64,000 nt of DNA from Geosiphon pyriformis (lineage: Eukaryota > Glomeromycota > Glomeromycetes > Archaeosporales > Geosiphonaceae): positions 192,604 to 256,603 of the forward strand of contig JAAOMT010000295.1 in assembly GCA_016748015.1 (NCBI GenBank), written 5' to 3'. The notes below the pieces were generated by a model, which was not told the origin of the DNA, ran no database searches, and was given only the letters and a program-made list of their open reading frames with translations. Below, in pieces: positions 1-11,877 of the stretch. The position numbers were made by a program, and so were the translations under genes. Positions within the stretch are counted from its first letter, which is position 1; each line of letters begins with the position of its first letter.

Positions 1-950
1 CCAGATTTTGTCATCATCATGTGGACATCCATCCAAACATTTGATGGCTTGTCTCTAGGCAGCATCTATGGGTGTTCCTTTTCTCACCCAGTTACTTATG
101 AGAATTGTGTATTGACACAATTCATCGCATGTTTCTCTTTACTCAGGAATGTCATTCCACATTCTTTTATTCAGAAGAGTTTCTTCACAAGCCAAACATA
201 GTTTATTGTCCTATTTTCCAATCCATTTTAGCCTTCCAAAGTGTTTAATAATGCATGAACAGCAGAATTTTGTTGCCAAAGTGTACTTCTCATCGTCACC
301 ACAATAAGTGCCCATTAACAACAATTTCTTGCCACAATCAATGCATACCAGTTTTGGGCAGCAATAAATGGATTGGTAGGATGTAGTATAGAAATTATAA
401 GTGAGATTGCTGTCGATTGTTGGTTTTTTTTCTTTCTTCTTTTCTTTTTCTTTTTTGTCTTCTTTCTATTCCCAATTTATTTGTTCTTCTTGGTCATTGT
501 CAGTTTCCCAGGCTTGGTCAGCTTTCCAGATAAGTTCTTCACTCTGCTTTCCTTTACTGTTGTTGTCTCATGAAGATACTGGCAGCAGCTCATTGTGTTC
601 GGTGTTGGTCCAGGAAACTTGGTAGACTTTCCAGGTAGGTTTCTTCTCCTCTTTCTCAAATTTAATAAGTGGGGTTGTCGAGTTGGTGGTCTTGAAATGG
701 CTACATGTGGCTGGTATATGTGTGTGTCAGCCATTCTGGTTAATTTGAAGCTCTTGTGTATTCCAATCAAGCAATGTGTTGGTTTTGGATAGCCAATCAT
801 TCTCAATGAGTGCTTGGTATTGGGTGGCTTTTATGATCAGTACTTTGATTGGGACTATAATACCATTGATTTCGATGGAGAAGTTGTCAATCTCACCAAT
901 GAGAGTTTTTGTTGTTTCATTGGTGGTTATGATTCTGGTGCTGGCAGTGC
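1..950 (-). pseudogene. E1 pol: post-protease and Cys-rich segment (decayed)
   Basis: On the minus strand the frame continues from the protease through a stretch ending in the words ENDWLSKTN, then a Lys/Glu-rich linker. Near 400-50 comes a cysteine-rich segment that aligns with the better preserved E3 copy (23723-24060), where Cys pairs such as CLACGE and CC are clear. Here several of the cysteines and surrounding residues are altered and the frame shifts and stops repeatedly. The segment lies between protease and the acidic linker that precedes the dUTPase-like domain in E2 and E3. A zinc-binding role is only an inference from the cysteine pattern. Confidence 0.6.
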
Positions 951-957
951 AATCAAC

Positions 958-1398
958 TTAGCAACCTAATTGGTTCATGAGTTGTTTTGTAATGATGCTA
1001 CCAACTGATCCACTATCTAGGATCAGTTTAATAAAGTGGCCATCAACTTTGACATCAGTATATATGGCCATAATAAGTTTTTCTTCCAAAGCAGCTCCAC
1101 TAAATAATGGCATGGTCAATGGTTCTTCAAGTTTAAACAGGAAGATGGTGTCTAGTGATTCATTCTCAGTAATGGTACCTGGCAGAATATTGCTGGTAAG
1201 TGTTAATTGTTGGTTGGTCTTCGGATTATTAGGTTGGATGTCTTCTGTAGTAACCAGGAGACTTAAATAGTTCTGGGAATTTGGGTTTTGGGTGTACCCA
1301 GTACCCAAATTCCATTGTAAAGATCTTGCTGGTTGTGTAAAAGAACTGGAGATCAGTTGGTGAACTACTATTGACGATCTCCAGCTTTGTTGGGTCAA
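958..1398 (-). pseudogene. E1 retropepsin-like aspartic protease
   Basis: The frame reads from the end of gag into a retropepsin domain. The catalytic loop is intact as LILDSGSVGSIITKQLM (about 1030-980 on the minus strand), preceded by the beta-strand words YTDVKVDGHFIKL. Retropepsins cut the Gag-Pol polyprotein and act as homodimers of about 100-130 residues, which fits the length here. Of the three sister copies, E1 and E3 keep DSG while E2 has DNG. A stop follows at the left end (just after QLGC), so the product would end after the protease. There is no independent start; it would be made as part of the polyprotein. Confidence 0.8.
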
Positions 1399-3420
1399 TC
1401 TCAGCCTTTGGATTTTGTTTTGAGGTAAGTTTTATGGTGGTGTTTGAATTTGTTAAGGCTGATAGATTATCTAAGATTGCAGCTAATAAATGAGTTGTAA
1501 CTGTGGTTAATAAATTGTCAGTATTGTTGGTTGATAAATTGGTGCTTGATATACTGGTGGATGATAAAGTGGTTGCTGTGTCATAAGTATGTAATTCTGA
1601 TGATATGGCTCTAAGTTTGATAGGTTATTTGGAATTTGAAACTGGCAATCGGGGTTTTAATATTGATTTTCTGATCATTGGTTATTTAAGCAATGGCAGC
1701 AATTGATTTGTAGGTGTTCTTGTTTACCACAATAGTAGCAAACATGCATTTCTTGTTGCCATTGTTGATTGGTTGACAATGATAAACACAACTAATTCTG
1801 GAAATGATTCGCATTTTCAGAATTATTATGTTGTTGTGGTGGTAGATAAATTGTGCGATTGTCAGCTAAATATTTCTCTAATTTCTGATTGATAGAATCA
1901 TTAAATTGGTTTAATTTGGAATCCAATTCAGATGATCCATTCATTACTAGATTAATGGCTTGAGCATGGTTAGCTTCAAGTTCAGTGGCTTCAAAATCTT
2001 AAGCATTTATAACGGCTGCTTGCAGATTGATAGGATGCAATGGATGTACGCATTGTAGAATACTATTGCATAATCCGCAAATAAACTGATTTAGGATCTG
2101 GGCCACTGTAAAATAATTGGCGTCAATGGCTTGGATTTGGTGCATATTTCTATGGAAGTGTCCTAAATAAGTAGTAACTGCTTTATTTTCTCCTTGTTTA
2201 ATGGTAGTGAATGTGTTTGCTAGCCTGTTAATGCTGTTATTGTTGCTGAAATATCTTAAGAATTCAATTTTGAATGCATTAAAATCTTGGGATTTGTTGA
2301 CCAGACTTTAATACCATGAATTGGCAATATTCTATAGAAAATATGGGATGGCTTGTATGGCTCTGGCGTCATTCCATCCATTAGCTGCAATAGCTTTTTC
2401 CACATCATTTAGCCATACTTAGGCGTCGTCCTCTTCACTGGTGAATTTTTCAAGTTTGGCTATTAGTACATATGTTATTGGATCTAAGTTGGGTTGTGGT
2501 TGCTGCTGAATTTGTTGTTGAGGTAGCAGTTGTGGTTGTTGTTGCTGTTGGGTGTTTGGTGGAGCTGATGGTAGATTGATCACGATTACTGGAGGTAAGT
2601 GCTGATTAATTACATTGGGGTTTTAATTATTCTGATTTTCTGGAGTTTGATTAACCAGAGTTTTAATTTCTGAATGTTCTAAGATCAGGTTTTGCTTATT
2701 AACTTCCTGATTGCTACTCTCTTCTTCCTCGGAGTTGGTTATTTCCCAAGGATTAACAGTTCCAAAATCTGGTTGTGGTGGTGGTGATCAAATTTTTAAT
2801 GGCATTGGGGATTATAATTTAAATTTCTTGAAATAATCGCCATATGTTTCTAATAACTCTGCCTTCTTTTGTTTATTTTGGAATGGAATTCTGTTTAGTG
2901 ATATTGTTGCACTTGTTGTAGCTGTGTTTATTATATTAATAGTGCTTTTGGGTGTGTAGTGATATGATGGATTAGCAGGTGAATCAAACTTTTGTTTTTT
3001 CCAAGTGAATAGTTGGATTTTCTTTGGTGTTCCTGCTGGTGTTTGTAGCTTTCTTTTGCCTTTGTTTGCAAAAGTGATAGGAAATCTCTGTTTGGTGTAT
3101 TTTTCAATTTTCCTGTTTATTTCTGTAATTAGGGGTGCAAATAGGTAATTTTGTGGAAGGGTGGTGCTTTGGAGTAATTCACTGAAGAAGTTGTTAAAGG
3201 TGGATTTTGGATCTCTTTGGCCTCCTAAGTGATATACTACTCTTTCGTTGACATAGCAATTGAAAGCTGATTTGGTTGGCCAACTATTATTTGTTAATCT
3301 GAAATGAATGTGATAGTGTTGGAATAAGAATTTTGCAAATCCTAAATGGTTTGTTCCTATTTCTTCAGATTCTGCTACTGTTTAGATGATTATGATTGGT
3401 GCTGTTCTCTGTAGAATTAT
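1399..3420 (-). pseudogene. E1 gag (decayed)
   Basis: The minus strand carries one long gag frame broken by several TAA/TAG codons. It begins close to the primer-binding site with AESEEIGTNHLGFAKF, runs through a Ser/Pro-rich segment, then a Gln-rich tract near 2500. The retrotransposon gag core follows (VWLNDVEKAIAANGW, about 2440-2060). Near 1750-1710 is a CCHC zinc knuckle, read as CYYCGKQEHLQINC. Gag packages element RNA in virus-like particles and the knuckle binds nucleic acid. The stops fall where sister copies have Gln or Trp. No clear ATG was found near the start, so initiation is uncertain. Confidence 0.8.
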
Positions 3421-3421
3421 A

Positions 3422-3438
3422 CCTCACAGGAAGCACCA
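3422..3438 (-). promoter_or_regulatory. E1 primer-binding site
   Basis: Two bases inside the 5' LTR the minus strand reads TGGTGCTTCCTGTGAGG. Its plus-strand complement ends in CCA and matches what the 3' end of a tRNA would look like (T-stem CCTCAC, acceptor strand, CCA). The CCTCAC T-stem is typical of eukaryotic elongator tRNA-Met, so that tRNA is the likely primer; this is inferred. The same site is found at E2, E3 and E4 with one to three changes. Confidence 0.7.
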
Positions 3439-3440
3439 AA

Positions 3441-4224
3441 TGTTACAGATAATTATTTGGGGTCTTAAATCAAATAACAAATCTGTAACTTGGTGCTTAA
3501 TATCTTGACAATGCTAATGATACTGGTATGTTGGTTGTATCTGAAGATTTTAGAGTTGAGTCCTTTGTATAATGAACAAAGATTCAATGACAATATAGTT
3601 GGTTGGTGAGTTGTGTTTCCAATTTCTGTCTTTAGCTTGGTGGCCAGTTTATTCTGGCAGTCATGCCCTTCTAGTAAGCTATCCATTAATATATATATAA
3701 TTTTACTCTTATTTCTGGGTTTTTTACCAGGCTATTTGTGATGTCAATTACTCAGTGCTTTAATTCTTAATTAGTTAGTATATGACAGTAAAAATTAAAG
3801 AAAGAAAAAAATAAAAGAAAATAAAAAAATGAGCCAAGGCAATGTGCACATTAGTATCTTGTCAATAACCATGATCAAGAGCTATTGTTCCAGCATAGTT
3901 AGGTATCAATTACTATCAACATAAAGTGTTGATAGTGGAGAGTCAATTTGGATAGTAAATGATTTATTTATTTAATATTTGTGGATAGAAGATTTCTAAC
4001 TAAAGAATTCTTATCTTTCTACTTCTAATGCTACTGCTATATATACATAATTGATGTTCTATGAGATCACTCATATTCCCAAGCAATGTGTTATAATTTC
4101 TTGAGCAATGTGCTGTAATTTTTATCATTGTTCTACATTGCTAAGCAATGTGCTTATATGCTACATACTATTCACTCATTAGTCTACTATTCTCTCTATA
4201 TCTGTTTTTTTTTTATGAGTAATA
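3441..4224 (-). repeat. E1 5' LTR
   Basis: This 784 bp repeat starts TGTTACAG and ends GTAATA (GTAACA in sister LTRs), giving the usual short inverted ends. It contains a hairpin at 3913-3935, one CAATG-type palindrome module near 4080-4160 and a TATA-like run near 4040. To its left is a primer-binding site and gag, so it is the 5' LTR of a minus-strand element. Confidence 0.9.
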
Positions 4225-4676
4225 TCACCACCAAGAATGATAAAAGAAGACTTGTTTACAGCTTTAGCAATAAGAAAATTAATCTTACCAGCTTGGGAAA
4301 AATGAACTGCAGAAGAGACACCAGCATAGAGCCCCAAAATTGAAACAGAAAGTTTATTTTTAAAGAGCAACTTAATAGAGAGGAGCCAACCAGGTACCTC
4401 AGACACCTTATATATATGTCTTGTCAAAAAATTGTCTATGATTACAGCAATACCCAAATCCAAATAACCAGAGTTCATATCTGAAGTAAACACATAGATA
4501 CTACTAAATTTGTCAACAATCCATGGACAGATTTTCTCTCTTAGCTTTGTTTCCATGAAAATTTAAACCAAATTATTCATGTTCTTATGTCAATGCACAA
4601 TATTTTCTTGTTTAGTTAGATTGTTTATACCTCTAACATTGCATGTAACAATCTTTCAAACTAGACTGGTCATTGA
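4225..4676 (-). pseudogene. LINE B ORF2: APE-type endonuclease, truncated by E1
   Basis: From an ATG at 4676 the minus strand reads MTSLV, a stop, then KIVTCNVRGINNLTKQ, the opening beta strand and Asn of an exonuclease/endonuclease/phosphatase domain. It continues through FTSDMNSGYLDLGI and SVILGLYAG-like words to FIILGGD, where E1 begins. That is the first part of the catalytic GDFN motif, so the insertion cut the domain at its active site. The enzyme would nick target DNA for target-primed reverse transcription. Stops near the start replace Gln/Trp codons. LINE C shows the continuation. Confidence 0.75.
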
Positions 4677-4679
4677 AAA

Positions 4680-6510
4680 GAAGGATTGGGAAATGTGCCA
4701 CCAGCCAAAATCAAACCATCAAATCTTGCTGTCAGACTCAAAACCAAAGCAGAAAGTCTTTCCAATATGATTTCTAGTCTTTTTACTTTAAAAAAGACAA
4801 AAGAGACTAATTTCACAGCAGTCTTACCACCAGTAGTCCCACCCAAATTCTTTCCCATCACTATATTACCCATTTGATCCTATAATAGAAGAATTATTAA
4901 CAGCTGACATCCAAAGCTAGGCTGAGAAACTGCTGACATAAATGAATCCAACCTCTTAGCCAACTCACTAAATTGTCCTGTGAGACTAGTAAGACTGCTT
5001 TCCAAAATAGTAAACCTTTTTTCAATATCAACTATAACAGACAGAGTAGGCTTCATCTCCAAAGAGAAGCCAGAATTGATCAAACTACTATGCATAGAGA
5101 GAGAAGAAAACAAAGATTCACCAGCAATTTTTGCCCAAGACACTTTACCAAAAGCAACAGGACAAGCAACAGGAGCTGAATGTTTAACATAGATGATAGC
5201 CAGTCTGCTTTTATCCAAGTTTAAGAGTGTCCTATAAGAAGATCTTCCAAAGAAAAGATTCTCACCCACAGAACAGTTTAACAATATATGACCCACTTTT
5301 TCATACTTAGCATACTTAGAAAAACCTAAATGAGACCAGTGCAGATTCACACCCCTTAATACTGAAGTAGTTCCCATAATGACATCCAAGAATTTGGCTG
5401 TTTCAAAACAAACAACAGCACATCTGACCTAAACATATATAACTGGATAATGATTGATCACACATGTTTTTCCACCCACAGAACTAATAAAGTCCCAGAT
5501 ATCATGAGCATTTGTTCCTATTGGCAGAGTATAGAGCAGCACCCTATGATGATCTTTTACATCTCATGATTCTTTATCTTAATCAGTCCTGACTACATAT
5601 ACAGCATTCTTCCCAATTAGAATAAACCAACAAGCCGTGACCAAATCAGTCTGTTCAACCTTATCAAATTTAACTACAGCTTTTTGCCACAAACTCACCA
5701 ATTGTATTTTAATTAATACTACTGTACCAAATTCAAATAGCGCAGTGTACACAGCCTCAGCCAAAGTTTCAATAGGAATTTTCTTTATTATCACAGTCTG
5801 ATCTGAGTGCTCAGATGATTTTTTGAGATCAGTGTTCACTGAGATCTTCACTTCTCCAGCTTTTTTAGAAGCTTGCACCAAACTTAATTCGAAAATGAAT
5901 ATCACTCTAATGATCCCAGCAAATTTTGAGAGGGTAGAGGCCCCCCCAAAACCATTGATTTTTGAAAACAACTTTCTAATTACCATAAGCTTTTCTTGAG
6001 CAGATTTCTCAACAACATTGTCCAAACTGATGTTCAGAGCAAAAAATTTTCTAACAAAAATATTGACTAAGTTTTTCAAATAGGGGAGAGAACCACAGAT
6101 TTGTCCAAAAGAATGTCATTATCATCATTGCCCAAGAAATCAATTTTTTCTAATGGTTTACCCAAAGCTCTCTTGATCTAAATTTTCAAACTCTTAGGAG
6201 TTTGTTTCAAGTCTTTACCAGCAAGAATGTCACTTTTCCCATAATTAAAGCTGGTCTCTTCAACCAAAAATTTTTCCTCTATGTCCACACTATCTGATTC
6301 AGTGGTATTACCTGTCTTAGAACTCTATGAATAACCATTTGACATCTTAATAGCAGCAAATTTCCTATTACCTATATTATCCTCTAAAGCACCACCCCTC
6401 CTTTTTTTTCTAGACTTAGTAGACTTAACACTAATGTTAAAACCAGACTTTATGATAAACTTGTTTAGAATGACAATACTAGAGCCAATAGTGGTCTTGT
6501 AATCAAGCAA
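4680..6510 (-). pseudogene. LINE B ORF1 (nucleic-acid-binding protein, decayed)
   Basis: ORF1 can be followed on the minus strand from a basic N-terminal segment (SRKKRRGG, near 6400) through FVRKFFALNISL and KKSSEHSDQTVIIKKIP (about 6079-5579). A knuckle region near 5310-5270 and a C-terminal coiled segment ending about 4680 follow. The knuckle reads YAKYEKVGHILLNC, so the first two cysteines of the C-X2-C-X4-H-X4-C pattern are Tyr, a G-to-A change in each codon. A stop lies at about 6330 and others in the linkers. The protein would coat LINE RNA. It lies directly upstream of ORF2. Confidence 0.75.
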
Positions 6511-6520
6511 AAACAGTTTA

Positions 6521-8389
6521 AATATTTAATACTATTTTTAAGATTAAATTGGCTTGCTTAATTTTTTGTTTTATTTGTTATTTGGTTTTATTAAATTTAA
6601 ATTGGTTTTAAAAAATAATATCAAGTTGTTTTATATAAATTTTGCTTTTAAAGCTTTTTTAATTGTTATTATTATTATAAAAGTGTTTTTTTAATATATT
6701 GATTATTAATATTTCTATTTTAATTGCAATTAATTTTTTATGAGTTTTTTAATTTTATTTATATAATGATATTAATATTATACTAAAGACTTTTTTTTGA
6801 AGTTACAATATAAGTTATTTTTTAAATTTTAATTATTATGTATATTTATGTATTTTTTTTAGAAATTAATTTGAAATTTATTTATAATAAAATTTTCTTT
6901 AAAATTATTTTTTTAAAAAATTTAATTAATAAATAATAGTTTTATTTAATAAATGTTATTAGTAAGTTTTTTAATACTTTTAATTATAATAATTCAGTTT
7001 TTAATATTATTTCTTATTTTTTTGAATATTTATTTAAATATAAAGACTAAAATATAATTAAAGTAAAAATAAAATTATTGAAATTAAAATTGTTATATAA
7101 ATTATTTGTTAAAATTAAATTGTTATTTTTTTTAATATTAAAACTATTATATATATATAATTTTATAAAAAAACATATTATAATACTTTTTATTATTATT
7201 ATAAAATAGTACTTACTACTATTATATTAATTATTATTTTTTTAAAATTATTATTATTATTATTAATTTTTTTGGTTTAATTATACTTAAGATTGTAAAA
7301 TTTTTTGTAATAATATTTACTTTTTTTATTTTTTATTTTTATTACACTTTATAATATTTTTTTTCATATATTTTTTAATAATATTAAAATTATTTTTGGT
7401 GTTTTTAGTATTATTATTTTATTAAGTTAAAATCTATTAGCTTGTATTAATATATTGTGGTTTATTTTAAAAAAAAATTTGTTGTTATTATTTTTGTTTA
7501 CTGGTTTGTATTGATTAAAAAAAACAGTATTAAAATTTTTTTTACTTAATCAAAAAAATTATTGTTTTATATAATACTTATAAAACCAAATTAATCAACT
7601 TTTTTTTTAGTTATACTGTTTTTAAAATTAATAATTATATTTGTTTTATTTTTTATTTTTTTTATTTTTATTATTATTAATTTTTTGTTGTTATAATATT
7701 TAATTTTTTAAAGGTTTTAAGTTTTATTGTTTTAAAAATAAGTACTTTATACAAATATTATATTTAATAAAAAAACTCTTAAATGTTATTGTTACTATAA
7801 ATATCAAAATTTGAAATATTTATTTATAGATTATAAGATGTATTTGTTTTTTTTAAGTTTATTAACAGGTTTAAAATTTTGGTTTATTTTTTATTAATAT
7901 AAAATTTTATATTAAAGCTATTGTCTTTTTGTTTTTTTTACTATTGTACTATTGATTTTATTTGTTATTATATTTGCTGTTAATTTTATAATTGGCTTTA
8001 AACTAGACTTTTTAGAATTTTAGATTTCAAATTTAACTGTATTAATTAAATTTGTTGTTAAATTTATTGATTTTTTAATTATTTTAATTATTTTTTTTTG
8101 GTTAAAAATATATATAAAATATTAAAATAAAAAAAATTTGGCTATTATAATAATTGTTAAAAACTTTATTAATTTTTTAGTTAATTTATTTAAAAACTTA
8201 TTTAAATTTAAAGCTAAGATAAAATTTAATAATATAAATAAAAATAAAATTAGTATTATTAAAGTATTTTCTTTAAGTAATAAAATTAATAATTATTTAG
8301 TTGTTTTATAATAAATATATAATTTTAATATTAAAAGTAATATTAAATATACAGTTTTATTAAAAATAATTTTACTTAAAAGTTAAAAA
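6521..8389. other. AT-rich desert without recognisable genes
   Basis: The stretch is almost entirely A and T with runs of T and A and no reading frame or repeat that I could tie to any family. It may be very old decayed transposon sequence, but nothing in it supports a specific call. Confidence 0.6.
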
Positions 8390-8549
8390 AATAAAAATTT
8401 AAGCTTTTTCTCTCCTATGTCCCAAAATTTTCAAGGAGCTTATTTTCAAAAAAAATGTTTTTTTTATTTTTTCTGGTTTTTATTTCAATATTTTTCAAGA
8501 ATTAAACTTTTTTATAATTAAATTGGCTGTTATTATAAGTGGTTTTTTA

Positions 8550-10381
8550 GCTAAAAAAAGACCAGTTAGAGTTTTAGCTTTAGGTTTAGTCAATAGAAGT
8601 TTGACTCAGAAATAAAAAACTTTACTTGGCAAAATTAAACATTTTGGTGATAAAGCAAATTTGAGTTTTGGTAAGTCAAAATGCATTATTGGTTAGTTTA
8701 ATGTAATAAAAACAGATGATAATACTTTTGGGTTGATTTACTCAAGTAATAATACTGGTTATAAGACTGAAGATAAAGACAAAAAAATGTTTGATTCTAA
8801 GACAAATATCCTTAAGGCAAAGTGGATTAATACTGATATTGTTTTTGGTTTCTTAATCAGTTTTTCCAATTTTAATATAAATAACAATGATGTTTTTCTT
8901 TTTTTTTACTTATCTATCTCTCTAAACAAGAAGTAGATTAACCTAAAGGTTACCAAAACTCAGGTAAATATACCTGTCAAGAAATTTTTTGCTTTGAACA
9001 TTAATTTGTTAATAGTAAATAGCAAATTAGTTACAGCTAAGACTCAGTTTATTAAAAAATTATTCTCAATAGTTAATAGTTTTAAGAGGATTACTATTCT
9101 CTCAAAATTTAAAAAGATTATCAGATCTATGTTTACTTTAAAAGAAAACATAAAAAAGACTGCGTTATTAACCAGAAAAAATAGCATTATAATAAACAAT
9201 AATCTCAAAAGACAAAAATTTCATTCAAATCAGATTGTAGTAATTAAAAAAAATTTTATAGATATACCAAAAAAAATAATTATTACTACAGTATTTAAAT
9301 TTGAACAAATTAAGTCAATCAAATTACAACTAATTGAAATATGACAAAAGACTGTGGTAGAATTTGCCAAATCAAATTAGACAGATCAATTGGTTAAAAA
9401 ATAGTTGTTTCTAATTGAAAAAAATTTGGTACATGTAGTCAAGACTGTGGAAAATCATAAAATTTGGGCATTTAGGGCACTTTTGTTTATCTTGTTTATG
9501 AGAATAACAGCTTATAATCTGGGCACTCTATTGGAAAAAACTAATAAGAAAACTTGTATTATTAATTATTTACTTAAAACTGGTAACCATATTTACTGTA
9601 CTGTAGTTAGTTTCGAATTAAAAAAGAAATTGGAGTCTGTTTTTTGCACAAAGCTGATTTTTGGTAATGTGAAACTTTTATGGACTAAGTTGAATTTGGT
9701 TTAGTATAAAAAGTGTAAAAAGTTTGGTCATTCTGCTTTAAAATATAATATGTCAAATACATTTACTTTTATATCTTTAAAAATAATTAAGAAAGTTGTT
9801 TCTAATATAAATTACATTTGGCTTAACAAGTTATATGCAAAAAAATGTGTTTTAATCTTTTATTCTGCTGTTTTTAATGGCAAATTTTGGGCTCAAGTGG
9901 TTTTGCTTGCTGTTTCTTCTGATAATTTTTACTTTGGTTTTGGTTCTGGTTTCCCTTCTCTTTCTGGTATGCCACATATTAAAAGAGGTATTTAGCTATT
10001 CAAGATAATTTATCTATTGCCACTTACCTGACCACTTTGAAACATTCCTTAAAGTTGTTAGCTGACCAAGTATTGAATATTATTAAGAGATTGAATATTG
10101 TTAACTTAATATTATAAGTGTTTATCTTTCAAACTTTTTTTTATATTGCATCTGTACTTTTGGTTTCAGATTCAAATTTGAATATGGTTTTGGATGTTTT
10201 ACAAGAGCTTCTTGCAACTCCTTCTTTAATTATGATTAATATAACTTTAGTTTTAAATTTAAGTAATTTGAAAGTCTTAACCACCAAAATAAACAGTTTA
10301 GAGTCAAAGTTATTGGCTTTTGATGTTTCTGTAGATTCAGTTTTGGTAAAGTTAAATCAGTTGTGTGTTAGTTTGAATTAA
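8550..10381 (+). pseudogene. LINE A ORF1 (decayed)
   Basis: ORF1 is readable in pieces: FDSKTNILKAKWINTDIVFGF (about 8790), then a block at 8994-9344 with the words QIVVIKKNFIDIPKKI that align with LINE B and LINE C. A block at 9405-9704 ends at the knuckle, and a C-terminal coiled block lies at 10118-10381. The knuckle near 9705-9750 reads YKKCKKFGHSALKY, so the first and last cysteines are Tyr. Stops TAA/TAG separate the blocks at positions that are sense in LINE C. The protein would bind LINE RNA in a ribonucleoprotein. Confidence 0.7.
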
Positions 10382-10404
10382 TTAGCATTTTTTTTTTCTT
10401 AATA

Positions 10405-11877
10405 AGTGATTTTATTTGGAAGATTGCTATGTGTAATATTCAAAAGATAAACAATTTGTCTAAACAAAAAGATATAATTAAGTGGCACAATGAGTTTGGT
10501 AATTGGATCTTTTTTTTTATTAAAACTAAGCTAAAAGATCAAGTTAGATCTTGAATTAAGAATAGATTTCAGGATGTAAAAGTTTTTGTTTCTGGTTTGG
10601 ATACTGAATACATAAGTGCTGAAATGGCAATTTTAATAAACAATTTCTTGGCTTAACATATGTTTAAAGTCTCTGAAATTTTAAGTAATCTTATTTTAAT
10701 AGATTTGCTATTTAACAATAAATATTCTGTAATACTAATAGATTTATATAGAAGTGCTTTGGCTAATATGCAATTTGATTAGGCCAACAAAGTAAACTTT
10801 TTTATTGCTAAGGTAATAAATTTGAACTTTTATGTTGTTTTGGGTAAAAATTTTAATAAAAATAGAAAAAAATACAGTGTAAGTTTCAAAAAATATTTTG
10901 ATCTGAGTTTATGCAACTTTTTTTCAAGTAGAATGGCTTCTAAGCTTTTAACATAATCTAATTCACAAGGTGTAATGAAAACCATTGACTATATTTTTAT
11001 TAGTAAATATTTCTTATTTTCTGTAATAATTTAAAGTGTTAATAGTGTGTCTGAGTTTTTTAATACTGACCACAAGACTATTATAATATCTTTTGGCCTA
11101 GATGGTTTATTAGACAAATGTTTGCTTGCAATTTGTAAACAAGCTAATAAAGATCATTAAAAGTTTAAAATTAAAAATATGAATAAAGCTAAATAGATTA
11201 ATTTTTAAGAGTGTATTTTTACCAGTCTATTAAAAGTTGTAAATAGTTTTGATAATGCTAGTAATCTTAGTAATTTGGATACTATGTAAAATATTTTGAA
11301 AGGAGTAATAGTAAACTCAACAGATAAGATTTTTTCTAAACACTAATACAATAAGTTTAAATGTACAAGAAATAATTAATCTTCAGATTTCATAATTTGG
11401 AGTTACTAGTCTCAAAAATTATAAAGAAAGTAAGTGTAAATTATAAGTCTAAATATAATTTTTTTATCAGAATATGGTTTACTCTTGATAATTAAAGTTG
11501 AAATTTTGGTTTGTGATAATAAAAATACAAATAAAATATTAAAGCAGTTATTTTTAATCAAAAAAAGCTATAGGAAATTGAAATATTATAAATCTAAAAC
11601 AGCTGAGAACACAGCTATCAAAAAAGTAATTGAGAAAAAAATAGACAATTTTAGTTTGAACAAAGGTGGCATGATAAGAAGTATTTGAAATAATCTTTTT
11701 ATAAAGTTGTTTTGAATTATTTAGTAATTGGTAACAAATTAGTTTTAAAGCCAAACAAGGTAAAGCTTAGAATAAATGAAATTATGATAGATTGAATAAG
11801 GAACATAAGGTGTCATTAATGCTTTCTGCTATATGGTTTTATTAATATGCACTATTAAGTTATATTAATAAAAACGT
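10405..11877 (+). pseudogene. LINE A ORF2, N-terminal part (endonuclease)
   Basis: Just after ORF1 the frame reads AMCNIQKINNLSKQ, matching the CNVRGMNN start of the endonuclease in LINE C. The domain continues with VFVSGLDTEYISAEMA and reaches VVLGKNFNKN, where the GDFN motif has Asp changed to Asn. Then come IDYIFIS and FFNTDHKTIIIS, which keeps the final Asp-His pair. Stops are frequent. The frame runs into the RT linker and is cut at 11877 by the E2 LTR. The continuation begins at 36402. Confidence 0.7.

Larger units (their letters stand above)
1..4224 (-). mobile_element. E1: Ty3/gypsy LTR retrotransposon, 5' portion
   Basis: This is the 5' part of a minus-strand LTR retrotransposon cut by the window start. 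From right to left it shows a 5' LTR, a primer-binding site, gag, protease and a cysteine-rich segment; dUTPase, RT and integrase would lie to the left, outside the window. The same order and wording recur in E2 and E3. The right end abuts a LINE endonuclease frame, so the LTR edge at 4224/4225 is an insertion junction. The reading frames contain several TAA/TAG codons where sister copies have CAA, CAG or TGG, so this copy is inactive as it stands. The left LTR is not visible, so the target duplication cannot be checked. Confidence 0.9.
4225..6520 (-). mobile_element. LINE B: non-LTR retrotransposon, 5' part
   Basis: This is the 5' third of a minus-strand LINE carrying ORF1 and the start of ORF2. 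The rest of ORF2 is displaced by E1, whose LTR begins inside the endonuclease frame; it may resume beyond the window. Coding similarity to LINE A and LINE C is clear across ORF1, the zinc-knuckle region and the endonuclease. The ORF1 N-terminal part differs from LINE C, so it is a related subfamily rather than the same one. The 5' edge near 6520 is set by the end of readable coding sequence and is approximate. Confidence 0.85.
8390..11877 (+). mobile_element. LINE A, 5' half (interrupted by E2)
   Basis: This is the first half of a plus-strand LINE whose second half lies at 36402-39720. Together the halves are about 6.8 kb, the same as LINE C (54050-60893). The 5' edge is where similarity to LINE C starts (a pyrimidine-rich CTTTTTCTCTCC-like stretch). 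It carries ORF1 and the first part of ORF2. It is more decayed than LINE C: AT-richer, many stops, and catalytic Asp codons turned to Asn. It is the oldest layer of the nested stack. Confidence 0.88.

Noticed and set aside
373-625. Phe-rich plus-strand ORFs resembling membrane proteins
   Set aside because: They are antisense to the Lys/Glu-rich linker of E1 Pol; a T-rich strand makes false hydrophobic frames.
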